DNA from: Paenibacillus cymbidii | Lineage (GTDB): Bacteria; Bacillota; Bacilli; Paenibacillales; NBRC-103111 | NCBI RefSeq assembly: GCF_004764705.1 | Contig: NZ_SHLX01000004.1 | Span: forward strand, 248,001 to 312,000 | Direction: 5' to 3' | Length of the DNA: 64,000 nt | In this document: positions 36,259 to 44,942 of the stretch, in pieces | How positions within the stretch are numbered: the stretch's first letter is position 1 | How the letters are laid out: each line of letters begins with the position of its first letter | Program-made: the position numbers and the translations under genes | Notes under the pieces: generated by a model | What the model saw: only the letters and a program-made list of their open reading frames with translations | What the model was told of the DNA's origin: nothing | Database searches by the model: none

Positions 36259-36948
36259 ATGAACTTGCACAAAAAAAATTACGACATCATTACGGACGAG
36301 CTCCGGCGCATCATCGAAACGGGGCTGATCAAGCCGAACGAGAAGCTCGATTCGATCAATCAATTGGCGGCGCAGTACCGCGTCGGGCGGTCGACGGTGC
36401 GCGAGGCGCTCAGCCAGCTGAAGGCGCTCGGTCTCATCGAATCGCGGCAAGGCGGCGGCACCTACGTCAGGAAGCCCGGACACAAGCCGCAAGCGGTGCT
36501 GGAATTGCTGCAGACGTCCAATTCCGAACTGTCGCAATTGCTCCAGGTGCGCAAAATTCTTGAGGTCGGGGCGGCCGAGCTTGCCGCCAAACACCGCACG
36601 GCTGAAGACGTCGAAGCGCTTGGCAAAATCATCGGACAAATGCGGGACGCCGTCGGCAACGAGGAAATCAGCCAAATTTACGATACGAACTTTCACCTCG
36701 CGATCGCCAAGGCAGCCGGCAACCCGATGCTGGAAACGATCATGACCCACATTTCCGCGGCGATGTTCCGCACTGTCCCGGATAGCCGCAGACTGTGGCT
36801 CTATGGAGGAGAGGATGCGGACGGCACGCTGTTCGAGGAGCACCGTATGCTGTTCGAAGCGATCCGCGACGGAGACCCGCAGTTGGCGTTCGCGACGATG
36901 GCGAAGCATCTCGCCCAAGTCGAAAACGCGCTGCAGTCGGTTACATGA
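36259..36948 (+). CDS. GntR/FadR family transcriptional regulator
   Basis: A 229-residue regulator: N-terminal winged helix (INQLAAQYRVGRSTVREALS, then LIESRQGGGTYVR) and a C-terminal all-helical FCD domain with the metal-binding His/Asp residues around YDTNFHLAIAKAAGNPML and EEHRMLFEAIRDGDP. ATG 36259 follows GGAGCGACAGG and lies 19 bp after vanX, but its role is more likely with the next gene, 111 bp downstream. FCD regulators usually sense organic or sugar acids. Confidence 0.88.
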   Translation: MNLHKKNYDIITDELRRIIETGLIKPNEKLDSINQLAAQYRVGRSTVREALSQLKALGLIESRQGGGTYVRKPGHKPQAVLELLQTSNSELSQLLQVRKILEVGAAELAAKHRTAEDVEALGKIIGQMRDAVGNEEISQIYDTNFHLAIAKAAGNPMLETIMTHISAAMFRTVPDSRRLWLYGGEDADGTLFEEHRMLFEAIRDGDPQLAFATMAKHLAQVENALQSVT

Positions 36949-37059
36949 CAGAATCGCTTATTTACCCTATGTAATAACAAATTTCTGCTATATCATTCCG
37001 GGTGAATTGCCAGTAGAATAGAAGCGAATTTCGTCCTTAACCAGAACACGGAGGCCGCG

Positions 37060-38859
37060 ATGGAAAACAAACAGAAAGTCATTGTGACCGTGACGCATCA
37101 GAACGAGATCGACTATTCGCTGGAGCAATTCGAGCATGACGCGCGAAATATCGCCCGCGCCGGCGGTACGCATATCATGATCAACCAGCTTGCGAAAAGC
37201 CGCTGGGTATGGGAACGGGATCGGACCGATCCGTATCCCAACTGGGGGATGATTTTTCTTTCCTTGTTCAAGATTGTCGTTCCGGAGCCGTTAAAGCCGT
37301 ATTTGCCCGAAGCGTATGCCGCCGAAAATTACAAGGTTTTAAAGGAACGGATGGAAATTGCCCGCAAATACGGGTTGAAAGGCGCATTAAGCCTCTGCGA
37401 ACCGTTCTACTTGCCGGAGGAAGCGTACCGGGATCATCCCGGCTGGCGGGGGCCGCGCTGCGAGCATCCGAGGCGGGCAAGGAATTATTACTACAGTCCG
37501 TGCATCGATAATGCCGAAGTGCTGAAGATGTACAGCTACGCGATGGAGAAATTGGTTCACGAGATGGACATCGAGTACCTGTTCATCCATACGAACGATT
37601 CCGGCGGGGGCATCTGCTGGAGCAACGGACTTTATCCCGGGGCGAACGGTCCGGCAGCGTGCAAGCATCGTTCCATGGCCGATCGCATCATCGGATTTAC
37701 GAATGCGTTGACGGAAGGCGCCCGCGCGTCCGGCAAGCAGGTCGAGATCGATCTGAGCAGCAGCATCATGAAGAAAAAGGCCGACCCGGGGTTGAATGCG
37801 ATTGCGCACAGCTTGCCGGACAACGTCAGCGTCAACCGGCAGACTCGCTCGGGAATTCCGCTCACGCATATTCTCGACGTGGATTACGAGTATAAGCTGG
37901 CACCGCTCAAAAATGTGCCCGACGTGTTTACGTTCGCCGAAAAACTGGAGAAAGCGCACCAGCAGCAAAGTCGAAGTATTTCTTATATCCTGGTTTCGAC
38001 GGACAACGAGGAATATTTCCGGGTGATCGAAGCGTTCAATAAGCAGCCGACACGCGGCGTACAAGACCGGATCGCGATGCTCGGCAAAGTCGCGGCGGAT
38101 ATTGTGGGCGCCGAGCATGCAGGCGAGCTGATGGAAGCCTGGAGCGATTTTCAGAAGGCCCAGATCCATTATGAGGATACGCGCATCGAGGGACTGAGTT
38201 GGACCAGCGTAAACCAGCGCTGGATCAATCGTCCGTTCGTGCTTTTCCCGCATGAGCTGACCGAAGAGGAGAAGAGCTACTACCGGCCGTATCAGTTTCA
38301 GGCGAATGATGAAGCGCAAGCAAACGATCTGCTCAATATGCAGTGCACGAGCTTTATTCGCGGCTCGTATGCCGTCGGCCTGGCCAGTCATGCGTTGGAG
38401 AAAGCGATGGAGCGGATTGGGCGCGCGGCGGACGCCTTCCTGCGCATCGGCGAACGGGCAGGCGAAGAATTGAGCGAGAAGCTGCGTCTGATGGCGGACC
38501 GGTTGCTGCTGCTGCGCTGCTTTTTCCAAAATGCGGTCCATGCCATGCGGTTCCAGGACATTATCGACAGCACCGATTACGATACGGCGCCGGAGATCAG
38601 CCCGCGCTGGCCGATCGACGCCGATCCGAAACTGCTGGAATACGAAGCGCTGACGAGAGCGGAGATCGACAATACGCTGCGCATCATCGAGCTCATCGAA
38701 GGGCGCGTGGAGCAAATGCTGATTACGGCGCCTTCGGAGGAGTTGGAGGACATCTTCCTTTTAAGCCCCCGGCTTGTAGATCAATTGCGGAAAAAAATCG
38801 ACCTCATGCTCGATCATCAATTGGACGGCAAACGCTTGTTTGTGTCGCCGAACAACTAA
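37060..38859 (+). CDS. Unrecognised 599-residue protein, possibly a TIM-barrel carbohydrate enzyme
   Basis: I do not recognise the family with confidence. The layout suggests a (beta/alpha)8 glycoside-hydrolase-like barrel in the first ~330 residues: ARNIARAGGTHIMINQLAKS, YGLKGALSLCEPFYLPEEAY, then MDIEYLFIHTNDSGGGICWS, with clustered Asp, Ser and Gly as in GH20/GH67-type sites. An alpha-helical C-terminal domain of ~250 residues follows. No signal peptide, so it is cytoplasmic. ATG 37060 follows ACACGGAGG. It stands between a FadR-type regulator and its own terminator, so it is probably the target of that regulator. Confidence 0.75.
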   Translation: MENKQKVIVTVTHQNEIDYSLEQFEHDARNIARAGGTHIMINQLAKSRWVWERDRTDPYPNWGMIFLSLFKIVVPEPLKPYLPEAYAAENYKVLKERMEIARKYGLKGALSLCEPFYLPEEAYRDHPGWRGPRCEHPRRARNYYYSPCIDNAEVLKMYSYAMEKLVHEMDIEYLFIHTNDSGGGICWSNGLYPGANGPAACKHRSMADRIIGFTNALTEGARASGKQVEIDLSSSIMKKKADPGLNAIAHSLPDNVSVNRQTRSGIPLTHILDVDYEYKLAPLKNVPDVFTFAEKLEKAHQQQSRSISYILVSTDNEEYFRVIEAFNKQPTRGVQDRIAMLGKVAADIVGAEHAGELMEAWSDFQKAQIHYEDTRIEGLSWTSVNQRWINRPFVLFPHELTEEEKSYYRPYQFQANDEAQANDLLNMQCTSFIRGSYAVGLASHALEKAMERIGRAADAFLRIGERAGEELSEKLRLMADRLLLLRCFFQNAVHAMRFQDIIDSTDYDTAPEISPRWPIDADPKLLEYEALTRAEIDNTLRIIELIEGRVEQMLITAPSEELEDIFLLSPRLVDQLRKKIDLMLDHQLDGKRLFVSPNN

Positions 38860-38876
38860 AACAAGGTCAAATCGAA

Positions 38877-38905
38877 GAAGTCGCCTTTCGGGCGGCTTCT
38901 TTTTT
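38877..38905 (+). terminator. Terminator after the 599-residue protein gene
   Basis: A 9-bp stem GAAGTCGCC / GGCGGCTTC with one G-T pair, loop TTTCG, followed by TTTTTT. Confidence 0.9.
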
Positions 38906-39026
38906 CGATAAAAGTTGGGGTGCGGCCAATCTTCCCTGACATACTGTTGTCAACAAGGGCGGGTTATGATGACAGCAGATGATTGTTCACCAATCAATCC
39001 TTCAAACAAGAGAGGAATGGACACGC

Positions 39027-40550
39027 ATGACAAACAAATTGGCGTCTATCGTCGGAGGGCTGCTGCTGGCAATTCTTATGGCATCCATGGACAACACGAT
39101 CGTAGCGACGGCGATGGGCACGATCGTCGGAGAGATGGGGGGACTCGACAAGTTCGTTTGGGTCACAACGGCGTATATGGTCGCGGAAATGGCTTGTATG
39201 CCGATCTTCGGCAAGTTGTCCGATATGTACGGACGCAAACGGTTTTTTCTTTTCGGGATCGTCGTGTTTATGATCGGTTCCGCGTTGTGCGGAATGGCGC
39301 ACTCCATCGTCGAGTTAAGCGTTTATCGGGCCTTGCAAGGGGTTGGCGCCGGTGCGATGGTATCGATTGCGTTTACGATCTTGTTCGATGTCGTGTCGCC
39401 CAAGGAACGCGGGAAGATGATGGGTGCTTTCGGTGCGGTGTTCGGTTTGTCCAGCGTGGTCGGTCCGCTGCTCGGAGGGTATATTACCGATCATCTCAAC
39501 TGGTCGTGGATCTTCTACATCAACCTGCCGCTGGGTGTCATCGCCTTGCTGCTGATAGCTTTATTTTATCGGGAATCGACAGAACATGCGCGGCAAAAAA
39601 TCGACTGGGCCGGTTCCGTTCTCCTCGTGGGGGCTGTGGTTTGCTTTATTTTCGGACTTGAACTCGGCGGCAAAACCTATGCATGGGATTCCCCGCAAAT
39701 TATCGGGTTGTTCGCCGGATTCGTTGTTTTTGCTTTCCTGCTTGTCCTTGTGGAGCGAAAAGCGGCAGAACCGATCATCTCGTTCGGGTTGTTCCGCAGC
39801 AGACTGTATACGACGAGCAATCTGGTTGCAATGCTCAGCGGCGCCGCGTACATGACAGCGACGATTTTTATTCCGATCTACGTGCAGGGCGTGCTTGGAG
39901 GTTCAGCTTCCAACTCGGGGCTGACGTTGTTGCCGATGATGATGGGGTCGGTTGTCACTGCGACACTTGGCGGATTTCTGATGACGAAGCTGCAATACCG
40001 GACCATTATGATCGGAACGCTGGCCTTGCTGTTAATTGGCCTTTCCCTTCTTACGCAAATTACGGTAGAATCTTCTCGACTGGCGATTACCGGCATCATG
40101 ATTCTGATTGGTCTTGGAATCGGCGCTTCCTTCTCGGTGTTGGGCACTTCGGTTCTTCATTCGTTCCCTGCGGCGCAACGCGGAGCGGCCAGCTCGACGT
40201 TGAATTTTAACCGTTCGTTGGGCATGGCGCTTGGCATTACCGTCTTCGGGATTATTCAAAGCCACAGCCTGCATACGAGGCTCATGGAGTCTGTCGGCGA
40301 CGGCGGTATTGCGATCCCGGCCGGCTTAAGCTTAAGCGATCCCCATTCGCTGTTGGATCCGGCGTTTCGGCAAACGGTCGATTCCGGGCTTCTCGATACC
40401 ATTTCGGAAGGGCTGTCCGGCTCCCTTCGAGCAACCTTCGCCTGGAGCCTCATTCCCGCCGTTATGGCGCTGGTTGCGGCATTCCTGATGACGAAGGTCA
40501 AAATGGACCCGGTTCCCGAAAACGAACCGCTCGCAACCGCCGCCCATTAA
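39027..40550 (+). CDS. MFS multidrug transporter, DHA2 (EmrB/QacA) family
   Basis: A 507-residue proton-driven exporter with 14 predicted helices. Motif D1 is in LASIVGGLLLAILMASMDNTI-like sequence (Asp in ASMDNTIVATA), motif A in GKLSDMYGRKRFFLFG, and motif C follows at GAVFGLSSVVGPLLGGYI. ATG 39027 follows GAGAGGAATGG. The gene is followed 46 bp on by a WYL regulator that could control it. The drugs carried cannot be predicted. Confidence 0.9.
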   Translation: MTNKLASIVGGLLLAILMASMDNTIVATAMGTIVGEMGGLDKFVWVTTAYMVAEMACMPIFGKLSDMYGRKRFFLFGIVVFMIGSALCGMAHSIVELSVYRALQGVGAGAMVSIAFTILFDVVSPKERGKMMGAFGAVFGLSSVVGPLLGGYITDHLNWSWIFYINLPLGVIALLLIALFYRESTEHARQKIDWAGSVLLVGAVVCFIFGLELGGKTYAWDSPQIIGLFAGFVVFAFLLVLVERKAAEPIISFGLFRSRLYTTSNLVAMLSGAAYMTATIFIPIYVQGVLGGSASNSGLTLLPMMMGSVVTATLGGFLMTKLQYRTIMIGTLALLLIGLSLLTQITVESSRLAITGIMILIGLGIGASFSVLGTSVLHSFPAAQRGAASSTLNFNRSLGMALGITVFGIIQSHSLHTRLMESVGDGGIAIPAGLSLSDPHSLLDPAFRQTVDSGLLDTISEGLSGSLRATFAWSLIPAVMALVAAFLMTKVKMDPVPENEPLATAAH

Positions 40551-40596
40551 TCGATCCATCGGCAAGTTGCATTATACCGGCTTAGGAGAGATGACA

Positions 40597-41562
40597 ATGA
40601 AGCTTGAACGGTTACTGACCATTACGATTCTGCTGCTCAATCGGAAGCGGGTGCAAGCGCAGGAATTGGCGGATCAGCTTGAAGTGTCGCTGCGCACGAT
40701 CTACCGCGATCTCGATTCGCTCGGTCAAGCCGGCATTCCCATCGTCTCCTATACCGGCATGGAGGGAGGTTACGAAATTATGGACAGCTTCCGGCTGGAC
40801 CGGCAACTCCTGTCCTACGATGAGCTGACCGCTCTCTTCACCGCGCTTCGCGGGCTTGAATCGACCAAAGCCTACGATGGTTCGAATATGGACCTGCTCC
40901 TTGGCAAAGTTGGCGCGATGGTGGCGCAAGCCGAACGGGGCCGAACAGGAGAAGGGGACAGCATTCATATCGATTTTGCCCCGTGGAGGAGCAGCGATGA
41001 AGATCAAACCCGATACGATTCCCTTCGCCAGGCCGTAAACGAACGGAAACTCATACGATTCAAGTACACGAGCCGAACGAACGGGGAACAAGAGCGCGAG
41101 GTAGAGCCCATGGCGCTTGTGCTCAAAAATTACGCCTGGTACCTTCACGGCTATTGCTGCTTGCGCGACGATTACCGCATCTTCAAGTTGACGCGCATTC
41201 GGGAGCTCCGCGTAACCTCCAAACCTTTCATTCGTCGGGCGGAGTCGCTTGCGCAGCTGAACGACAGGTGGAAGGCTCCCGAGCGAAACGAGCCGAAGGA
41301 GGAGATTGCCGCCGTCCTGCGGTTTAATGCTTCCGCTGCCGCATCCGTAATGGACCAATTCGACGAGAAGGAGATCGAACGGTTGCCGGACGGACGGATC
41401 CTCGTGCGGAAGCTCTATTCGAACGAAGGGTGGTTGATTCGTACGGCGTTCCATTATTTGACCGATGTCGAGGTGCTTGAACCTGCCGCAATTGCCGCCA
41501 AAGTGAAACAGACCGCTCTGGAGATTGCCGACAAGTATGACGGGTTGGATGCGGAATACTAG
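40597..41562 (+). CDS. WYL domain-containing HTH transcriptional regulator (YafY type)
   Basis: A 321-residue regulator: N-terminal HTH_11 domain (LLNRKRVQAQELADQLEVSL, RTIYRDLDSLGQAGIP), a WYL domain (KLIRFKYTSRTNGEQ, YAWYLHGYCCLRDDYRIFKL) and a WCX C-terminal domain. ATG 40597 lies 6-7 nt after AGGAGAG; ATG 40591 is too close to it. It follows the drug exporter and precedes a hydrolase with 21 bp, so all three may be one unit. A similar regulator is at 54455-55357. Confidence 0.88.
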   Translation: MKLERLLTITILLLNRKRVQAQELADQLEVSLRTIYRDLDSLGQAGIPIVSYTGMEGGYEIMDSFRLDRQLLSYDELTALFTALRGLESTKAYDGSNMDLLLGKVGAMVAQAERGRTGEGDSIHIDFAPWRSSDEDQTRYDSLRQAVNERKLIRFKYTSRTNGEQEREVEPMALVLKNYAWYLHGYCCLRDDYRIFKLTRIRELRVTSKPFIRRAESLAQLNDRWKAPERNEPKEEIAAVLRFNASAAASVMDQFDEKEIERLPDGRILVRKLYSNEGWLIRTAFHYLTDVEVLEPAAIAAKVKQTALEIADKYDGLDAEY

Positions 41563-41583
41563 AAACCAGGAGGAGATGTCCAA

Positions 41584-42285
41584 ATGAATGTGAAACAGTT
41601 TGCATGGATCGGCGATGAGCTGCTCAAACAACCGGTGAAAGGAGTTGTCGTCGATTTTCACGGATTGGGGTACAGCGGGATGAAACAGGATCCCAATGCC
41701 GAGGATCTGGAGCTGGCCCATGCAGGAGCACTGACGGTATTTCCGTATTACGGCCCCTGGTCGTGGATGAACCGGGGAGCTTGTCAAACCGTGAATGAAT
41801 TGATCGACAGGATATACAGCGAATATGCGTTGGCGGATGAGGTTCCGCTTATTCTAAAAGGAGGCAGCATGGGCGGTTGCAGCGCATTGGTCTTCGCCCG
41901 TTATTCGACAAGGCCGATTGCGGCTTGCGGCGTGAATTGCCCCGTGGCCGACGTGCCGTTTCACAGTACGGAGAGAGAAGACCTGCCCCGGACCATGCAT
42001 TACGCGTTTGGCCATTATGGAATACCGCTGCAGGAGGCGATGGAGCAGCACTCTCCCATTCATTTGGTGGAATCGCTGCCGGATATTCCGTATTTGATTG
42101 TACACGGCGATCAGGATCAGGCGGTAAATAAACAAAAGCATTCGGACGTATTAGTCCAAAAAATGAGACAACGAGGCATGAACGTGGAATATATCGAAGC
42201 TCCCGGCATGCGGCATTGTACATATAACGACTATCAAGTGCAACGTAGAATGATGGATTTTTTGTTGAAGCATTTGAACGGCTGA
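41584..42285 (+). CDS. Alpha/beta hydrolase family protein
   Basis: A 233-residue serine hydrolase. An oxyanion-hole segment reads VVVDFHGLGYSG, the nucleophile elbow KGGSMGGCS, the acid HGDQDQAVN and the base GMRHCTYND. It resembles prolyl-oligopeptidase-like esterases in the lid-less core. ATG 41584 follows AGGAGGAGATG. No signal peptide. The substrate is unknown; co-transcription with the WYL regulator is likely. Confidence 0.87.
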   Translation: MNVKQFAWIGDELLKQPVKGVVVDFHGLGYSGMKQDPNAEDLELAHAGALTVFPYYGPWSWMNRGACQTVNELIDRIYSEYALADEVPLILKGGSMGGCSALVFARYSTRPIAACGVNCPVADVPFHSTEREDLPRTMHYAFGHYGIPLQEAMEQHSPIHLVESLPDIPYLIVHGDQDQAVNKQKHSDVLVQKMRQRGMNVEYIEAPGMRHCTYNDYQVQRRMMDFLLKHLNG

Positions 42286-42444
42286 CGTTTTTTATTGCAG
42301 GCGTGCTGGCGCTAGGAAGCCGCAACCAAGCTTCGCGCTTCAGCCGCTGCGCTACTTCGTGGACGGTCATACTCACGCGCTGCTGCAAGAAGCCTTTCCT
42401 GGCGAGTCGCCCCTTGAGCGTCCCGTTTTTTTGCTGGGCAACCC

Positions 42445-42636
42445 AAATAGCCCATGAAAAATGGCCTATTTGCCCCAGATCGCCCGGTTCGCCTGCAATA
42501 ACCAGTGAAAACACTGGTTATTTGCCCGTGAACGCCTTCAAATAGGCCTCTCAAGCGAAATAGCCAGTAAAATCACTGGCTATTTCGTATGGACGGCCCG
42601 TTTTTGGCGAAATAGGCGAGAAAACACGGCCTATTT
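42445..42636 (-). repeat. Four-hairpin element, copy 1 (reverse orientation)
   Basis: Four inverted repeats of 27-30 nt lie at 42445-42471, 42497-42523, 42557-42586 and 42610-42636, with start spacings of about 52, 61 and 52 bp. Each has AATA/TATT ends and a GGCC-, ACCAG- or GCCAG-type stem. The order, spacing and spacer sequence match the element at 53852-54043 read on the other strand; the first hairpin here is the exact reverse complement of the last one there. The surrounding 42286-42908 has no supported gene; frames there are chance openings. It is a dispersed repeat of unknown function. Confidence 0.85.
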
Positions 42637-42805
42637 GGCAAAGGGTTGCCGCGGGAGCAGCATTTGAATGGAACGGCGAATTGAATAACGTTGAAGGTGA
42701 ATGAACGGGAATTTATTCTGAAGATATTCCACGGCGAACAATTAACGTAGAAGCTTATATGCTGCTCACCCAAGCGGAGCTGTGCAAAATGCCACCATAA
42801 ATCAG

Positions 42806-42838
42806 GAAGATCGCCCAAGCGCAGCTTGGGCGATCTTC
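42806..42838. repeat. Perfect 15-bp inverted repeat before the aldo/keto reductase gene
   Basis: GAAGATCGCCCAAGC pairs with GCTTGGGCGATCTTC around a 3-nt loop, about 70 bp before the reductase start. No T-run follows on either strand, so it is not an ordinary terminator; TACAAT at 42841-42846 directly after it could be a -10 box, which would make the hairpin an operator or leader structure. Confidence 0.6.
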
Positions 42839-42908
42839 GTTACAATCGGAGAAGGTATGAACGCAGATGCAGCTGCATCTGCAATTATGGTGGAAAGGTT
42901 GTGGCCCA

Positions 42909-43907
42909 ATGCAATATCGCACGTTCGGCAAGACGGACTGGAAAGTATCGGAGATCGCCTTCGGAGGATGGCAGCTGGGCGGAGACTTCGGTCCGGTCGA
43001 CGACGCCGAGTCGGTTCGTACGCTGCATGCGGCATGGGAGCGCGGCATCAATTTCGTCGATACGGCGCAAATGTACGGCCGCGGCCACTCGGAGGAAGTA
43101 ATCGGCCGCGCGCTCAAGGAATGGACCGGCGAACATATCTATATCGCAACGAAGGTGCAGCCGGTGCAATGGCCGCGGGCAACGGAAACCGATCCTTCCA
43201 TGGAAGGACGATATCCGCGGGAGTATGTGCGGAGCCAGTGCGAGGACAGCCTGCGACGGCTTGGGCTGGAAACGATCGACCTCTATCAGCTGCACGGCTG
43301 GTTCCCGCAAGGGATCGAGCAGACGGAATGGTACGACACCTTGTCCGAGCTGCGCAAGGAAGGCAAAATTCGCGAGTTCGGCGTGTCCATTCGCGACTAC
43401 AGGCCGCAAGACGGCGCCCGGCTTGCCGCTTCCGGCAAAGCGGCATCGCAGCAGGTCGTTTACAATCTGTTCGAGCAGCGTCCGGCCGAGCAATTATTCC
43501 CCGCATGCCGTGACAACGGTGTTGCCATTATTGCCAGGGTACCGTTCGACGAAGGCTCGCTGATCGGCAACTGGTCGGCAGATACGTACGCGACTTTCGG
43601 GGAGCGCGATGTGCGCCGCGTTTATTTCAAGGGCGGCCGCTTCGCCAAAACATTGGACCGAGTCAATCGGTTGAAGGCGGATATTGCCGCGGCAACAGGC
43701 GAGTCCGAGGTGAATCTGGCGGAAATCGCGCTGCGTTTCTGCCTGGACGACAGCGCGGTCAGTTGCGCCATTCCGGGGATGAAGAATGTGCATGAAGTGG
43801 ACCTTAACGTGCGCGTATCCGACGGACGCAAGCTGCCGGCCGAGGTGCTGGAAGTGTTGTCCAGGCACAAATGGCCGCGCAATTACCATAACCCCGACGA
43901 GGAGTGA
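42909..43907 (+). CDS. Aldo/keto reductase
   Basis: A 332-residue NADPH-dependent oxidoreductase with a TIM barrel. The catalytic tetrad is Asp and Tyr in NFVDTAQMYGRGHSE, Lys in YIATKVQP and His in LYQLHGWF; cofactor contacts near the end are in AIPGMKN. ATG 42909 lies about 10 nt after GGTGGAAAGG. The next gene starts 8 bp after its stop, so the two are co-transcribed. Sugar or aldehyde substrates are likely, but not determined. Confidence 0.88.
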   Translation: MQYRTFGKTDWKVSEIAFGGWQLGGDFGPVDDAESVRTLHAAWERGINFVDTAQMYGRGHSEEVIGRALKEWTGEHIYIATKVQPVQWPRATETDPSMEGRYPREYVRSQCEDSLRRLGLETIDLYQLHGWFPQGIEQTEWYDTLSELRKEGKIREFGVSIRDYRPQDGARLAASGKAASQQVVYNLFEQRPAEQLFPACRDNGVAIIARVPFDEGSLIGNWSADTYATFGERDVRRVYFKGGRFAKTLDRVNRLKADIAAATGESEVNLAEIALRFCLDDSAVSCAIPGMKNVHEVDLNVRVSDGRKLPAEVLEVLSRHKWPRNYHNPDEE

Positions 43908-43915
43908 ACGGCAGT

Positions 43916-44623
43916 ATGGGACCGTTTGCAAGACTGCACGGCAGGTTGAAGGAGAAACAAGAGGATGTGCGGGCCAAGCCGGTCATTGTCGTGGCGATGG
44001 GTGACAGCGTGACGCAGGGCTGCATGGAATACAACACGATCGAACATGACGAGGTATACCATCAGTTGTTGAAGAAACATCTGGAACGGGCGTACCCGAA
44101 TACGATCGTAAGCGTGATCAATTCGGGCGTATCGGGCGATACGGTCGTTCGTTCGACGGAGAGGTGGCAGCGGGATGTGTTTGCGTACGATCCCGATCTG
44201 GTCATTATCGGCTTCGGCGTCAATGACGCTCACGGCGGCCAAACGGGACTGAAGCCATACATTGACGGTCTGCGCGCCCGCATTGCCGACGTCCGGTCGT
44301 TGACAAAGGCGGACATCCTCGTTCTCACGCCGAACATGATGATTGAGGCGGACAACCCGAACGTGCACGAGAAGGATCGGGTGCATGTTCCGAATTTCCT
44401 GCGCGTCCGGGAAGACGGCAGACTGCAGTTGTACGTCGATGCGCTGCGCCAGCTTGTGCGCGAGGAGCGGCTGCCGCATGTGGATATTTACGCGATGTTC
44501 GAGGAGCTTGAACGCGATGGGGTCGACATCCATACGCGGCTGGCCAACGGCATCAATCATCCGGACCGGGCGTTCCAGCGCACGATCGCGCAAGCGATAT
44601 ACGAGCGGTTGGGAACGGCTTGA
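43916..44623 (+). CDS. SGNH/GDSL hydrolase family protein
   Basis: A 235-residue esterase-type hydrolase. Block I reads VVAMGDSVTQGC with the nucleophile Ser, block II NSGVSGDT, block III GFGVNDAHGG and block V NGINHPDRAF with the catalytic His. ATG 43916 follows GAGGAGTGA. No signal peptide, so it likely removes acetyl or other acyl groups from imported carbohydrate inside the cell. It is co-transcribed with the aldo/keto reductase. Confidence 0.87.
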   Translation: MGPFARLHGRLKEKQEDVRAKPVIVVAMGDSVTQGCMEYNTIEHDEVYHQLLKKHLERAYPNTIVSVINSGVSGDTVVRSTERWQRDVFAYDPDLVIIGFGVNDAHGGQTGLKPYIDGLRARIADVRSLTKADILVLTPNMMIEADNPNVHEKDRVHVPNFLRVREDGRLQLYVDALRQLVREERLPHVDIYAMFEELERDGVDIHTRLANGINHPDRAFQRTIAQAIYERLGTA

Positions 44624-44656
44624 CGTTCCGGCAAGTCGCCGCGTTGTGCGAGTAGC

Positions 44657-44788
44657 ATTAATCGGTTTTTGGTCCGCAATTTGTGCGGATGGTGAAAAGT
44701 TGCGGACGATCTTAAAAAATCCGGATAGGCAAGCAGCGCCGTTCCGGTGTATGGTAAGGGGCGAAGCTTTCAAGAACGTTCGCAACCA
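44657..44788 (+). promoter_or_regulatory. ~130-bp shared upstream element, copy A
   Basis: This stretch aligns along its length with 47281-47413. Shared blocks include TGCGGATGGTGAAAAG, TGCGGACGATCTTAAAAA, TCCGGATAGGCA, CCGTTCCG and TGTATGGT. It lies upstream of the transmembrane AraC regulator gene at 44943 in the same orientation as copy B before the transporter operon, which suggests a common promoter/operator, perhaps bound by that regulator. No gene occurs in 44624-44942. Confidence 0.7.
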
Positions 44789-44942
44789 ATACGCAAGGAC
44801 TGTCGATAAGTGGAGACTGCCGCCGCGCGAACCAAATCGCCGGCGGCTGTTTTGGTTCCCGCCATAAACTCGATATTGCCTTTTCCGCCGGAATCAAACG
44901 ATAATGAAAAGACATCCCGAGGCTGAGCAGAGGAGAACGACC

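Noticed and set aside
37387..38715. 442-codon open frame on the minus strand
   Set aside because: It is antisense to the 599-residue protein gene, without a ribosome site; the plus-strand gene has an AGG-type site and a terminator.
42445..42636. CRISPR-like regular repeats
   Set aside because: The repeats are palindromes that differ from each other, only four occur, the spacers are themselves repeated in the second copy, and there are no cas genes.
42312..42818. Two minus-strand frames (42312-42554 and 42573-42818) in the first four-hairpin element
   Set aside because: They are the repeat element read in one frame, interrupted by a stop, without start signals or known domains.
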